DNA of 64,000 bases, taken from NCBI RefSeq assembly GCF_008704855.1, contig NZ_CP023691.1, positions 3,720,001 through 3,784,000 of the forward strand, given 5' to 3'. Below, piece after piece: positions 24,067 through 33,149 of this stretch. The notes beneath the pieces are model-generated. The model searched no databases, was not told where the DNA came from, and worked only from the letters and a program-made list of their open reading frames with translations. A program made the translations under genes and the position numbers. The stretch comes from Streptomyces platensis. Its GTDB lineage: Bacteria > Actinomycetota > Actinomycetes > Streptomycetales > Streptomycetaceae. The first letter of the stretch is position 1. Every line of letters begins with the position of its first letter.

Positions 24067-26790
24067 CTACGGCGACAGCGTCAGCGTGTCCTTGCCCGCG
24101 TTCTTCACGGCCTTCTCGCTGTACGCCCAGGGGAGCAGGTCGCCCTTGGCCCACTTGTCGGTCTGGTCGTAGTAGTGCGCGTCGTAGGCGTGCCCGGAGG
24201 CGCCGGTGAGGTTGATCCAGCGGGACTTGTCGAGGTCGGCGAGGTTGACGACCATCCGCATCGACGGGACCCAGGTGACCTGGTAGCCGCCGGCGGCGTT
24301 CCAGCCGGTGGCGTCGACCGCGGCCTCACCGCCGCCGAGGTTCCAGGGGCCGCGGTTGAACAGGCCCTGGAGCATGCCGGGTCCGTCGGTGCCCAGGGTC
24401 TGGTTCGTCAGGAACATCTGGTGCAGCCGTCCCCAGCTCCAGTTGTCGATGTTCTTGCCCAGCTTGGAGGTGAGCTCGTAGCGCGCGTCCTTCATGGCGT
24501 GTGCCAGGAGCTGGTCGCGGTTCTTGTCACCGGGGCGGTTGGGCCGGTCCTCGGTCTTCCACCAGGCGTTGTCCGGGTCGTCGAGGATGCCGCGGACGAC
24601 CTCGTACCAGCGGTCGCCGCCGTCGGGCTGGGCGGTGTCCCCGGCCCGTTCGCCGCATTCGCGGATGTACTTGTCGTTCTCGTCGGCGGGGCCGGTCTCG
24701 TCGGCCGGGCGGACGGTGAGGCACTGCCCGTCGGGGCGCACCTCCTTGGGCATCTTGTTGCCGAAGGCGAGCTTGAGGGTGTTGCGCCAGACGGCGTTGA
24801 AGTAGGCGGCCGCGGCGGAGTCGGGCTCCTGGGTGAAGTCCCAGCCCTCCAGCAGCTGCTGGGCGTCGCGGACGTACTTGTCCTTGATGTCGATCTTCGT
24901 CAGGTAGGGCGTCAGCAGCCGGGCGATCTCGCTGCTGTTGTCCTTCTGGAAGGCCTGCATGTCGTCGGTGGAGACCTTGCCGCCGTCCTTGATCTTCGAC
25001 TGGATCAGGTCGTTGATCCGCTGGCTGCGGGAGCCGTAGCCCCAGTCCTTGGTGAGGAGGTAGGGGTACTTCTCGTCGGTGACGGCCTGGTTGGCGGTGA
25101 CGATGTAGCCGCGCCTGGGGTTGTACTCGTACGGCAGGGACTTCTGCGGGATGTAGCCGGTCCACTGGTACTTCGGGTCCCAGCCGGGCGCCGGGTAGGT
25201 GCCGTCGAACTGGCCCTCCCCCTTGCCGCGGACCGGGATCCGGCCCGGGGCCTGGTAGCCGATGTTGCCCTTGGTGTCGGCGTAGACCAGGTTCTGGGAC
25301 GGGACCTCGAAGTGGGCTGCGGCCTTGCGGAAGTCGTTCCAGTCCTTGGCGCGGTTCATCTCGAAGACGGCGTCCATGGACTTGCCGGGGGCCAGCGCGG
25401 TCCAGCGCAGCGATACGGCGTAGCCGTCACCGCGGTCCGGGGCGGCGTTGCCGACGGGGGCGTCCTTGCCGACGTTGGCCAGTTCGCCGTCGCGGTCGGA
25501 GACGAGCGGCCCGTTCCTGGTGGACCGGACGGTGATCTCGCGGCTCTCGCCGCCGGCGACCTTGATGGTCTCCTTGCGGGTTATGAAGGGCTGCTGCTTG
25601 TTGTCGTAGAAGTACCCGTCGGCGTTGACCTTCTCCAGATACAGGTCGGTGACGTCGGCGCCGAGGTTGGTCATGCCCCAGGAGATGTCCTGGTTGTGGC
25701 CGATGACGACGCCGGGCATACCGGAGAAGGTGAAGCCGGAGGCGTCGTAGTTGCACTTGGCGCTCGTGGTGCGGCAGTGCAGGCCCATCTGGTACCAGAG
25801 CGACGGCATCTGGGGGGCCAGGTGCGGGTCGTTGGCGAGCAGCGGTTTGCCGGTGGTGGTGTGGGCGCCGGATACGACCCAGGAGTTGGAGCCGATGCCG
25901 TTGCCGTTGGGGCCGAGCAGCGCCGGGACCTCGTCCATCGTCTTGGACAGCGAGGACAGCTGCGACTGGAGGCCGGCGGTGACCCCGCCGGGGCCGGCCG
26001 GGGCGGCGTTCGCCGAACCGCCGGGCGTGAACCGCTTGGAGGCGGGGTCGACCGCGCCGCCCTCGACGATCGGCTTGTTCCGCTTGTAGGGGTATGCCGG
26101 GTAGAGCTGGGCGATCTGCGCGGGGGTGAAGCGGCTGGTCATCAGGGACCGGTCGATCTCCTCCTTCATGTTGCCGCGCAGGTCCCAGGCCATCGCCTTG
26201 AGCCAGGCCACCGAGTCGACCGGGGTCCACTTCTCGGGCTTGTAGTCGTTCTCGAAGTCCAGCGCCGCGTACTCCAGGGAGACCGCCGAGCCCTCGTGGT
26301 CCTTGAGGTAGGCGTTGACGCCCGCGGAGTAGGACTGGAGGTACTTCTTGGTGCTGGGCGACAGCTTGGTGTCGTACTCCTTCTGCGCCACCTCGCGCCA
26401 GCCGAGGGTGCGCAGGAACGAGTCGGTCTTGACCTGGCTCTTGCCGAACATCTCCGAGAGCCGGCCGGCGGTCATGTGCCGCCGTACGTCCATCTCCCAG
26501 AAGCGGTCCTGGGCCTGGACGTACCCCTGGGCGCGGAAGAGGTCTTCGTCGGTGTCGGCGTAGATCTGCGGAATGCCGTGGGCATCGCGGGTGACGTCCA
26601 CCGGGTTGGTCAGCCCCGGGAGTTTGAGTGAGCCCGTGGTCTGCGGGAACGACGCACGGACGGTACTGACGCCCCAGAACGCGCCGAAGCCGATGCCCGC
26701 CACGAGCAGCAGCACGACCGTAATCGCGACGAGGCGGCCGCGCCGCCCCTTCTTCTTCCTGGGGACTGGGCCGGACTTGTTGGCGGGCAT
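24067..26790 (-). CDS. Penicillin acylase family protein (Ntn hydrolase), membrane anchored
   Basis: A 907-residue precursor of an N-terminal nucleophile amidase that cleaves acyl side chains from amides such as beta-lactams or acyl-homoserine lactones. A basic start and one membrane segment (residues 18-40, LVAITVVLLLVAGIGFGAFW) suggest extracytoplasmic location. The alpha chain has the VDVTRDAHGIPQIYADT and AQGYVQAQDRFWEMDVRR motifs; a spacer rich in Ser/Gly precedes the predicted beta-chain start Ser301 in GIGSNSWVVSG. Downstream come GMPGVVIGHN and SWGMTN. Start at 26790 follows AAGGACAGAG. It diverges from the antiporter gene; no pathway neighbour reveals the natural substrate. Confidence 0.92.
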   Translation of the reverse strand: MPANKSGPVPRKKKGRRGRLVAITVVLLLVAGIGFGAFWGVSTVRASFPQTTGSLKLPGLTNPVDVTRDAHGIPQIYADTDEDLFRAQGYVQAQDRFWEMDVRRHMTAGRLSEMFGKSQVKTDSFLRTLGWREVAQKEYDTKLSPSTKKYLQSYSAGVNAYLKDHEGSAVSLEYAALDFENDYKPEKWTPVDSVAWLKAMAWDLRGNMKEEIDRSLMTSRFTPAQIAQLYPAYPYKRNKPIVEGGAVDPASKRFTPGGSANAAPAGPGGVTAGLQSQLSSLSKTMDEVPALLGPNGNGIGSNSWVVSGAHTTTGKPLLANDPHLAPQMPSLWYQMGLHCRTTSAKCNYDASGFTFSGMPGVVIGHNQDISWGMTNLGADVTDLYLEKVNADGYFYDNKQQPFITRKETIKVAGGESREITVRSTRNGPLVSDRDGELANVGKDAPVGNAAPDRGDGYAVSLRWTALAPGKSMDAVFEMNRAKDWNDFRKAAAHFEVPSQNLVYADTKGNIGYQAPGRIPVRGKGEGQFDGTYPAPGWDPKYQWTGYIPQKSLPYEYNPRRGYIVTANQAVTDEKYPYLLTKDWGYGSRSQRINDLIQSKIKDGGKVSTDDMQAFQKDNSSEIARLLTPYLTKIDIKDKYVRDAQQLLEGWDFTQEPDSAAAAYFNAVWRNTLKLAFGNKMPKEVRPDGQCLTVRPADETGPADENDKYIRECGERAGDTAQPDGGDRWYEVVRGILDDPDNAWWKTEDRPNRPGDKNRDQLLAHAMKDARYELTSKLGKNIDNWSWGRLHQMFLTNQTLGTDGPGMLQGLFNRGPWNLGGGEAAVDATGWNAAGGYQVTWVPSMRMVVNLADLDKSRWINLTGASGHAYDAHYYDQTDKWAKGDLLPWAYSEKAVKNAGKDTLTLSP

Positions 26791-26971
26791 CTCTGTCCTT
26801 CGAGGGGCAGGGTGGGAGTGCTGGAGCAACCATAGGCGCACGGGTTCAAAGACCCCTACGCGGAGTCACCGCCAGCACAGCCAACATTCAAGTAATGGTA
26901 AATTGTTAGCCTCAGTAACTAGATACGGTAAGGAAAGCCACCCCGGAACCCGTGCGAGGAAGGATCAGCTC

Positions 26972-28492
26972 CTGTCTGTCGATCACCTCAATGAACTCCT
27001 GCTGATCTGCTCGCTCGTACTGCTCATCGCGGTCGCCGCGGTACGGCTCTCCTCGCGCAGCGGGCTCCCCAGCCTGCTCATCTACCTGGGGATAGGCGTC
27101 GCCATAGGGCAGGACGGGCCCGGCGGCGTCATCTTCGACAACGCCGAGCTGACCCAACTCCTGGGCTATACCGCACTGGTCGTGATCCTCGCCGAGGGCG
27201 GCCTGGGCACCAAGTGGAAAGAGATCAGGCCGGCGCTCCCCCGGGCCGCGGCGCTCTCGACGGTCGGCGTCGCGGTGAGCGTGGGGGTCACCGCGGCCGG
27301 AGCACACTCCCTGGCCGGACTCGACTGGCGCCAGGCGCTGCTGATCGGCGCCGTGGTCTCCTCCACGGACGCCGCGGCCGTCTTCTCCGTGCTGCGCAGT
27401 GTGCCGCTGCCGGCCCGCCTGACCGGCGTACTGGAAGCCGAATCCGGCTTCAACGACGCCCCCGTGGTCATCCTCGTCGTCGCCTTCTCCACCGCGGGAC
27501 CGGTCGAGCACTGGTACACCCTGCTCGGCGAGATCGCCCTGGAGCTGGCGATCGGCGCCGCCATCGGTCTGGCCATCGGCTGGCTCGGCGCGTACGCCAT
27601 GCGGCATGTGGCGCTGCCCGCGTCCGGTCTGTACCCGATCGCCGTCATGGCCATCGCGGTCTCCGCCTACGCGGCCGGCGCCCTGGCGCACGGCTCCGGC
27701 TTCCTCGCCGTCTACCTGGCCGCGGTGATCCTCGGCAACGCCAAACTGCCGCACGCCCCGGCCACCCGCGGTTTCGCCGAGGGCCTCGGCTGGCTCGGCC
27801 AGATCGGCATGTTCGTCCTGCTGGGCCTGCTGGTGACCCCGCACAACCTCATCGACGACATCGTCCCGGCGCTGGTGATCGGCATGATCCTGACGCTGGT
27901 GGCGCGGCCGACCTCGGTGTTCGTGGCGCTGATGCCGTTCCGGGTGCCGTGGGCGGAGAAAACCCTGCTGTCGTGGGCCGGGCTGCGCGGTGCGGTGCCG
28001 ATCGTGCTGGCCACCATCCCGATGGTGAGCGATGTGCCCGGCAGCGAACGGGTCTTCAACATCGTCTTCGTGCTGGTCGTGGTCTACACCCTCATCCAGG
28101 GGCCGACACTGCCCTGGCTGGCCAGACGGCTGCGGCTGGGCGACGGCGAGGAGGCCGCCGATCTGGGCATCGAGTCCGCGCCCCTGGAGCGGCTGCGCGG
28201 CCATCTGCTGTCCACGTCCATCGGCCCGGCGTCCCGTATGCACGGCGTCGAGGTCGGCGAGCTCCGGATGCCCGCGGGCGCCGCGGTCACCCTCATCGTC
28301 CGGGACGGCTCCAGCTTCGTGCCGTCGCCCGCCACGGTGCTGCGGCGCGGCGACGAGCTGCTGGTGGTCGCCACCGATCCGGTCCGGGACGCGGCCGAGC
28401 GGCGGCTCCAGGCGGTCTCCCAGGGCGGCAAGCTGGCCGGCTGGCTGGGCACCGGCGGCCCCACGGGACGGTCACGCCACCGCCACCGCTGA
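26972..28492 (+). CDS. K+/H+ antiporter of the NhaP2 type (CPA1) with TrkA-C domain
   Basis: A 506-residue membrane antiporter. Twelve to thirteen segments run from residue 8 (LLLICSLVLLIAVAAVRLS) to about 390, with the transport-core motifs GAVVSSTDAAAVFSVLR and LEAESGFNDAPVV, which carry conserved acidic residues. A cytoplasmic TrkA-C (RCK-C) domain follows (HGVEVGELRMPAGAAVTLIV, RRGDELLVVATD) and may bind a nucleotide regulator. No ATG or GTG exists near the conserved N-terminus: the frame reads CTG TCT GTC GAT, with AGGAAGGA seven bases before the CTG, so a CTG start is proposed; TTG about 65 bp upstream lacks a ribosome binding site. Confidence 0.88.
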   Translation: MSVDHLNELLLICSLVLLIAVAAVRLSSRSGLPSLLIYLGIGVAIGQDGPGGVIFDNAELTQLLGYTALVVILAEGGLGTKWKEIRPALPRAAALSTVGVAVSVGVTAAGAHSLAGLDWRQALLIGAVVSSTDAAAVFSVLRSVPLPARLTGVLEAESGFNDAPVVILVVAFSTAGPVEHWYTLLGEIALELAIGAAIGLAIGWLGAYAMRHVALPASGLYPIAVMAIAVSAYAAGALAHGSGFLAVYLAAVILGNAKLPHAPATRGFAEGLGWLGQIGMFVLLGLLVTPHNLIDDIVPALVIGMILTLVARPTSVFVALMPFRVPWAEKTLLSWAGLRGAVPIVLATIPMVSDVPGSERVFNIVFVLVVVYTLIQGPTLPWLARRLRLGDGEEAADLGIESAPLERLRGHLLSTSIGPASRMHGVEVGELRMPAGAAVTLIVRDGSSFVPSPATVLRRGDELLVVATDPVRDAAERRLQAVSQGGKLAGWLGTGGPTGRSRHRHR

Positions 28493-28554
28493 GGTCCGTC
28501 CGCCCCCTGGACGGGAATGTGCTGCATCTCTCCACGGATCCCAAGGGATTCCGC

Positions 28555-28584
28555 GTGAAGCCCTGACTTATCCCAGGGCTTCAC
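28555..28584 (+). terminator. Hairpin terminator after the antiporter gene
   Basis: GTGAAGCCCTG and CAGGGCTTCAC form a perfect 11 bp stem with an 8-base loop, 62 bp after the antiporter stop. Confidence 0.75.
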
Positions 28585-28597
28585 GCCCCGCGACCTG

Positions 28598-28748
28598 TAG
28601 TATGAAGAGGCACATCGACGAACCAACTCTGCCTGATGCAGAGCTGGCGCGACCGCTCGGCGGCCGCGGTCCCCCTGCCTTACGCAGCCACCTCTCCGGT
28701 GCGGACCACGCGGTATCACTCGGTCCTGCGCGAGAGGACAGCTCTCGG
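28598..28748 (+). promoter_or_regulatory. Possible structured leader before the MFS exporter gene
   Basis: The 222 bp between the terminator and the MFS start contain TAGTAT (28598-28603, a possible -10), then hairpins CTCTGC-N5-GCAGAG (28627-28643) and CGAGAG-N5-CTCTCG (28732-28748). No known riboswitch class is recognised, and no convincing gene is seen. Confidence 0.3.
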
Positions 28749-28806
28749 CGCGTTCCCGTGACGACCTCGCGGGTGGCGCGCTACCAGGCGGCAGAAAGGC
28801 CCGGCC

Positions 28807-30108
28807 GTGGCATCCGCGGTCAAGGACTCCCGTTCCGGATACGGACCACTGCTCCGCACCCCTGGTGCATGGACATTCCTGCTGCCCGGCTTTCTGGCCC
28901 GGCAGCCCTTCGCCATGCTGACGATCGGCATCGTGCTGCTCGTCCAGTCCACCACCGGCTCGTACGGCACCGCGGGCGCGGTGTCCGCCACGACCGGTGT
29001 CGCGATGGCCCTGTTCGCCCCGCAGAGCGGCAAGCTCGCCGACCGCTTCGGGCAGCGCGCGGTGCTGATCCCCGGCGTCCTGGCGCATGTCGCCGGCGTC
29101 GTGGCGCTGATCATCCTCGCCCTGGCCCACGCCCCCCTGTGGGCGCTGCTCGCGGTGGCGGTCCCCACGGGCGCCTCGACGCCGCAGGTAGGCCCGATGG
29201 TGCGGGCCCGCTGGGCCGCCCGGCTCGGTGGCAGTCCGCTGATGCCGACGGCCGCCGCCTTCGAGTCGGTGACCGACGAGTTCACCTTCGTGGTCGGCCC
29301 GGTGCTGGCGACCGCGCTGTGCACCGGCGTCCACCCGGCGGCCGGGCTGGTCGCCGAGGCCGTACTGACCCTGGCCGGCGGGCTGCTGTTCGCCGCGCAG
29401 CGGCGCAGCCAGCCGGCGGTGCACCGGTCGCAGGCCGGTGACCGGCCGCGGGTCTCGGCGCTGTCGGTGCCCGGCGTACGCGTTCTGATCGTGGCGTTCC
29501 TCGGCATCGGCGCCGTCTTCGGCGGGATGCAGGTCTCGCTGACGGCGTTCACCCAGCACATCGGGCAGCCCGGCATCAACGGCGTGCTCTACGGGATCTT
29601 CGCGGGCGGCAACATGCTCGCCGGTATCGCCTGCGGCGCCCTCGCCTGGAAGGTCGGCCCCCGGCGCCGGCTGCTGGTCGCCTACGGGCTGCTGGCGCTG
29701 GCCACCACCCCGCTGTGGGCGGTCACCGCGGTGCCGCTGCTGGGCGCCGTCGGCCTGGTCGTCGGCCTGTGCATCGCCCCGGCCCTGATCACCGGCTACA
29801 CCCTCGTGGAGTCGCTGGTGCCGGCCGCCGCCCGCACCGAGGCCTTCACCTGGCTGACCGGCGCGGTCGCGCTGGGCCAGGCGGCCGCGGCCACCTCGTC
29901 CGGCCAGCTGGCGGACCGCTTCGGGCCGAGTATGGGCTTCCTGGTGCCGCTGGCAGGTACGGCGCTGGCCCTGACGGTGCTGCTGGCGCTCCGCGCCCAC
30001 CTGCTGCCGCGCTCCTCGACCGTGGCCGCCGGCGCCCCGGCGGAGGGCCCCGAGGCCCCGGTCCCGGCCGTTTCCGAGGACCGCGAGCGGGAGCTGGCGC
30101 GCGCCTGA
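28807..30108 (+). CDS. MFS transporter
   Basis: A 433-residue major facilitator with twelve predicted membrane segments. The loop after segment 2 has the signature GKLADRFGQRAVL, and the equivalent second-half loop reads GQLADRFGPSMGF. Residues 400-433 are a charged, probably cytoplasmic tail. GTG at 28807 follows AGAAAGG. Most similar in layout to drug or sugar exporters of the MFS_1 family; the substrate is unknown. Confidence 0.9.
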   Translation: MASAVKDSRSGYGPLLRTPGAWTFLLPGFLARQPFAMLTIGIVLLVQSTTGSYGTAGAVSATTGVAMALFAPQSGKLADRFGQRAVLIPGVLAHVAGVVALIILALAHAPLWALLAVAVPTGASTPQVGPMVRARWAARLGGSPLMPTAAAFESVTDEFTFVVGPVLATALCTGVHPAAGLVAEAVLTLAGGLLFAAQRRSQPAVHRSQAGDRPRVSALSVPGVRVLIVAFLGIGAVFGGMQVSLTAFTQHIGQPGINGVLYGIFAGGNMLAGIACGALAWKVGPRRRLLVAYGLLALATTPLWAVTAVPLLGAVGLVVGLCIAPALITGYTLVESLVPAAARTEAFTWLTGAVALGQAAAATSSGQLADRFGPSMGFLVPLAGTALALTVLLALRAHLLPRSSTVAAGAPAEGPEAPVPAVSEDRERELARA

Positions 30109-30220
30109 CCCGGCGTGGGGTCGGTCACCGTCCGCCGGTCACGGTGGACTGGCGGGCGGGAATACTGCAATATGGAGCGTCGTTAGCACTCATCGAGTGA
30201 GAGTGCCAGGAGGAAGACAA

Positions 30221-30559
30221 GTGCCGACCTACCAGTACCAGTGCACCGAGTGCGGCGAGGGCCTCGAGGCGGTGCAGAAGTTCACCGACGACGCGCTCAC
30301 GGAGTGCCCCGCCTGCAACGGACGCCTCAAGAAGGTGTTCTCCGCGGTCGGCATCGTCTTCAAGGGCTCCGGCTTCTACCGCAACGACAGCCGCGGCTCG
30401 TCGTCCAGCAGCAGCCCCGCCAAGAGCGCCTCCACGTCGGGCACGACGTCCTCCTCGGACTCGTCGAGCTCCTCGTCCGGCAGCTCCGACAGCAAGTCCT
30501 CCGCCCCGGCCGCCGCTTCGTCCACCGGCAGCAGCTCGGGCACCAGCTCCGCCGCCTGA
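30221..30559 (+). CDS. FmdB family zinc ribbon protein
   Basis: A 112-residue protein. Residues 1-45 form the FmdB zinc ribbon: PTYQYQCTECGEGLEAVQKF and TECPACNG supply two CxxC pairs, followed by LKKVFSAVGIVFKGSGFYRN, the conserved core. The rest is a serine-rich low-complexity tail. GTG at 30221 is preceded by a strong AGGAGGAAG site. FmdB proteins are widespread regulators or scaffolds of unknown exact role. Confidence 0.93.
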   Translation: MPTYQYQCTECGEGLEAVQKFTDDALTECPACNGRLKKVFSAVGIVFKGSGFYRNDSRGSSSSSSPAKSASTSGTTSSSDSSSSSSGSSDSKSSAPAAASSTGSSSGTSSAA

Positions 30560-30573
30560 CCCCGCACGCGCCC

Positions 30574-30602
30574 GGACCCCGCCGTCACCGACGGCGGGGT
30601 CC
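30574..30602 (+). terminator. Hairpin terminator
   Basis: GGACCCCGCCGTC and GACGGCGGGGTCC pair perfectly over 13 bp with a 3-base loop, 14 bp after the FmdB stop. Confidence 0.85.
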
Positions 30603-30674
30603 GTCGTCTTACGGGTTTCTTTCGTTCCCGCGACCCGCCTTCCCCCGCCGCCGCGCCCCGATAGTGTGATCGGC

Positions 30675-31508
30675 ATGGCTGACGCGGAGATTGGCGTTAT
30701 CGGCGGATCGGGTTTCTACTCCTTCCTCGATGACGTGACCGAGATCACAGTGGACACCCCGTACGGGCGCCCGAGCGATTCGCTGTGCCTGGGAGAGGTC
30801 GCCGGCCGCCAGGTCGCGTTCCTGCCCCGGCACGGCCGCGGCCACCACCTCCCGCCGCACCGCATCAACTACCGCGCCAATCTGTGGGCCCTGCGCTCGG
30901 TCGGCGTACGCCAGGTCCTCGGCCCGTGCGCGGTCGGCGGACTGCGCCCCGAGTACGGCCCCGGCACGCTGCTGGTCCCCGACCAGCTCGTCGACCGCAC
31001 CAAGGCCCGCACCCAGACCTACTTCGACGGCGAGCCGCTCCCCGACGGGAGCGTCCCCAACGTCGTCCATCTGACCTTCGCCGACCCGTACTGCCCCACA
31101 GGGCGACAGGCTGCCCTCTCGGCGGCCCGCGGCCGGGACTGGGAACCGGTCGACGGCGGCACCCTCGTCGTCGTCGAGGGCCCCCGCTTCTCGACCCGCG
31201 CCGAATCGCGCTGGCATGCCGCACAGGGCTGGTCGGTGGTCGGCATGACCGGTCACCCCGAAGCCGTCCTGGCCCGCGAACTAGGCCTCTGCTACACCTC
31301 GTTGACCCTGGTCACCGACCTGGACGCGGGCACCGAGACCGGTGAGGGCGTCTCCCACGACGAGGTCTTCCGGGTCTTCGCCGAGAACGTCGGCCGACTG
31401 CGCGAGGTCCTCTTCGACGCGGTCGCCGCGCTGCCCGACAACGCGGCCCGCGACTGCCTGTGCACCGGCGCCCACGCCGGCTGGGACCTGGGCATCGAGC
31501 TGCCGTAA
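30675..31508 (+). CDS. mtnP: S-methyl-5'-thioadenosine phosphorylase
   Basis: A 277-residue phosphorylase of the PNP/MTAP family that splits methylthioadenosine into adenine and methylthioribose-1-phosphate in methionine salvage. Motifs: IGVIGGSGFYSFLDD (phosphate loop), FLPRHGRGHHLPPHRINYRANLWAL (given in part), EGPRFSTRAESRW and GMTGHPEAVLARE. The last motif has Thr-Gly-His where strict MTAPs usually have Thr-x-x-Pro-Glu, so purine specificity could be broader. ATG at 30675 is chosen over the in-frame GTG at 30666. Confidence 0.92.
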   Translation: MADAEIGVIGGSGFYSFLDDVTEITVDTPYGRPSDSLCLGEVAGRQVAFLPRHGRGHHLPPHRINYRANLWALRSVGVRQVLGPCAVGGLRPEYGPGTLLVPDQLVDRTKARTQTYFDGEPLPDGSVPNVVHLTFADPYCPTGRQAALSAARGRDWEPVDGGTLVVVEGPRFSTRAESRWHAAQGWSVVGMTGHPEAVLARELGLCYTSLTLVTDLDAGTETGEGVSHDEVFRVFAENVGRLREVLFDAVAALPDNAARDCLCTGAHAGWDLGIELP

Positions 31509-31550
31509 CGCCCCCGGACGCGCTCGGCCTCCCCCTCCCGGGTGGCCGAG

Positions 31551-31577
31551 TTGTCCACAGGAGCGGGGCCGTCCACA
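31551..31577 (+). promoter_or_regulatory. Two DnaA-box-like nonamers
   Basis: TTGTCCACA (31551-31559) matches the Streptomyces DnaA box consensus and CCGTCCACA (31569-31577) is close, 18 bp apart in the same orientation, between mtnP and the small gene downstream. There is no origin context, so this may be chance. Confidence 0.25.
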
Positions 31578-31650
31578 GCCCGGAGCGGGCGGGCGGAGTC
31601 TTCCGGCACGGTGGTGATCAGCGGTTCACCCGACCCCTCACCCCCTGGCG

Positions 31651-31932
31651 GTGCCCACCATGCTCCGGACCACTCCCGCTGCTCCTTCCCCGGCCCTCCC
31701 TGATCCCCTCTCCCCGCCGCTGCCCGCTCCCCCGCCGTGTGACGTGCCGCACTTCGCACCGGTCCGGGCGGGCGGCGGCAGGCACCGGTGGGGACGGCCC
31801 GCGCGGCAGCGCTTACTGGCCGCCGGCCTGGCGCTGACCGCCGCAGCACTGGCCGGCGGGGCGTCGTACGGTGCCGTACGAGACGCTCCGGGCCCCGGCT
31901 GCCCGTCGGTGGCGGCCCCGGGCGGGCGGTGA
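31651..31932 (+). CDS. Small single-segment protein, possibly a truncated SAF/RcpC-type gene
   Basis: A 93-residue frame: a proline-rich start, a basic patch (RAGGGRHRWGRPARQR) and one hydrophobic segment LLAAGLALTAAALAGGASYG, then stop 20 residues later. The layout resembles the N-terminus of SAF-domain proteins often encoded next to mscL in Streptomyces, but no SAF domain follows, so it may be a shortened or decayed form. GTG at 31651 or ATG at 31660. The following 291 bp to mscL hold nothing recognisable. Confidence 0.4.
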   Translation: MPTMLRTTPAAPSPALPDPLSPPLPAPPPCDVPHFAPVRAGGGRHRWGRPARQRLLAAGLALTAAALAGGASYGAVRDAPGPGCPSVAAPGGR

Positions 31933-32223
31933 CCATGCTTCAAGATCAAGTGGCCTCCGCGCCCACCCCACGCGAGACTGCTGCGCATGGCGGGGCACCC
32001 GCCGCGCGCCAATGGGGGCGCGCCCACCGCACCGGTACCGCGGTTTCCGTCCCGACGGCCCGCACGCTCGGCCCCCTCCCCCGGAACCACCGATTCCGTG
32101 CCGACGCACCGGCCGCTGGATGGTTCATGTCACACGACTGGACACCTCTGCCCTGCCCTGCCGTAAGTTGCGGTGCTGATTGTTGGTGCACCGTCCGTAG
32201 TGAGCATGGAAAGAGGCTGTCAG

Positions 32224-32730
32224 GTGAGCGAGAGCAAGGGCGTCCTTCAGGGATTCAAGGAATTCCTGATGCGCGGCAACGTCATCGAACTCGCGGTCGC
32301 GGTCGTCGTCGGTGCGGCCTTCACCAACATCGTCAACGCGGTGGTGAAGGGCATCATCAACCCCATCGTGGGTGCGCTCGGCTCGCAGAACCTCGATCAC
32401 TACCAGGCCTGCCTGACCGCCACCTGCGCCAAGGACCCGAAGACGGGTGCCTTCACCGACGGGATCTACATCCTCTGGGGCTCGGTGCTCAGCGCCGCCC
32501 TGACGTTCCTGATCACCGCCGCGGTCGTCTACTTCCTCATGATCCTTCCGATCAACAAGTGGAAGGAACGCCAGACGGCCCGGCAGGCACTGGAGGCGGC
32601 CCCCGCCGACCCCACCGAGATCGAGCTGCTCACCGAAATCCGCGATGCACTGCTCGCACAGCGCACCGCCGCACCGTCCGCGCCCGCATCCACCTCGGGC
32701 ACGATCGGCATCCAGAAGACCCGCGAGTAG
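32224..32730 (+). CDS. mscL: Large-conductance mechanosensitive channel MscL
   Basis: A 168-residue channel that opens under membrane tension to release osmolytes on hypo-osmotic shock. It has the amphipathic N-helix GFKEFLMRGNVIELAVAVVV leading into segment 1, an extracellular loop (about residues 55-75) with two cysteines (ACLTATCAKD), segment 2 (ALTFLITAAVVYFLMILPIN) and the C-terminal helix TEIELLTEIRDAL. GTG at 32224 follows AAAGAGG at 7 bp; upstream in-frame starts would add unlike residues. Confidence 0.96.
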   Translation: MSESKGVLQGFKEFLMRGNVIELAVAVVVGAAFTNIVNAVVKGIINPIVGALGSQNLDHYQACLTATCAKDPKTGAFTDGIYILWGSVLSAALTFLITAAVVYFLMILPINKWKERQTARQALEAAPADPTEIELLTEIRDALLAQRTAAPSAPASTSGTIGIQKTRE

Positions 32731-32776
32731 CAGACGCCGCCCGCAGCCGGCGACCCACGCCGCCCGCTCACCTCGC

Positions 32777-33118
32777 TCAGAGGTGGTGGGGCGGCTTCTC
32801 ATCGAGGAAACGGGCCAGATCGGCAGCGCTGTCGCCCCCGGCCGGGCGCTCGCCCCAACCACGGTCGGTGTCGTCCGAGGACTGCTGGCTCAGCGGGTCG
32901 TCGAAGATCAGCTTGGCTGCGGGCCGGGGGGTCGCCGGGCGGGCGGAGGGCGAGGACGCGGGCGCGGGGGGCTGCTCGGCGTCGGGAGACGTCTGCTCGG
33001 TGGCGGAGGGCGCCTGCTCGGCGTCGGAGGGGGTCTGCTCGCCGTCGGAACGCGCCTGCTCGGCGTCGGAGCCGTCGTGGGGCGCGGGCATCGGCTCGGG
33101 TTCGGGGGTGGGGCTCAC
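32777..33118 (-). CDS. Conserved hypothetical protein with acidic repeats
   Basis: A 113-residue soluble protein. Residues 15-55 are a low-complexity acidic repeat (DAEQ..SDGEQTPSDAEQ). The C-terminal half is sharply different and looks conserved: AKLIFDDPLSQQSSDDTDRG followed by WGER, GGDSAADLARFLDEKPPHHL. This ending, which I believe recurs in actinobacteria, may be a short binding motif. Function unknown. Convergent with mscL. Confidence 0.72.
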   Translation of the reverse strand: MSPTPEPEPMPAPHDGSDAEQARSDGEQTPSDAEQAPSATEQTSPDAEQPPAPASSPSARPATPRPAAKLIFDDPLSQQSSDDTDRGWGERPAGGDSAADLARFLDEKPPHHL

Positions 33119-33149
33119 GTGTCCAGGGTACGGGCGGGGCGGGAGCCGG

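Noticed and set aside
26842..26971. Riboswitch or iron box between the penicillin acylase and antiporter genes
   Set aside because: GTTAGCCT resembles half of an iron box, but the second half does not fit, and no riboswitch core is recognisable.
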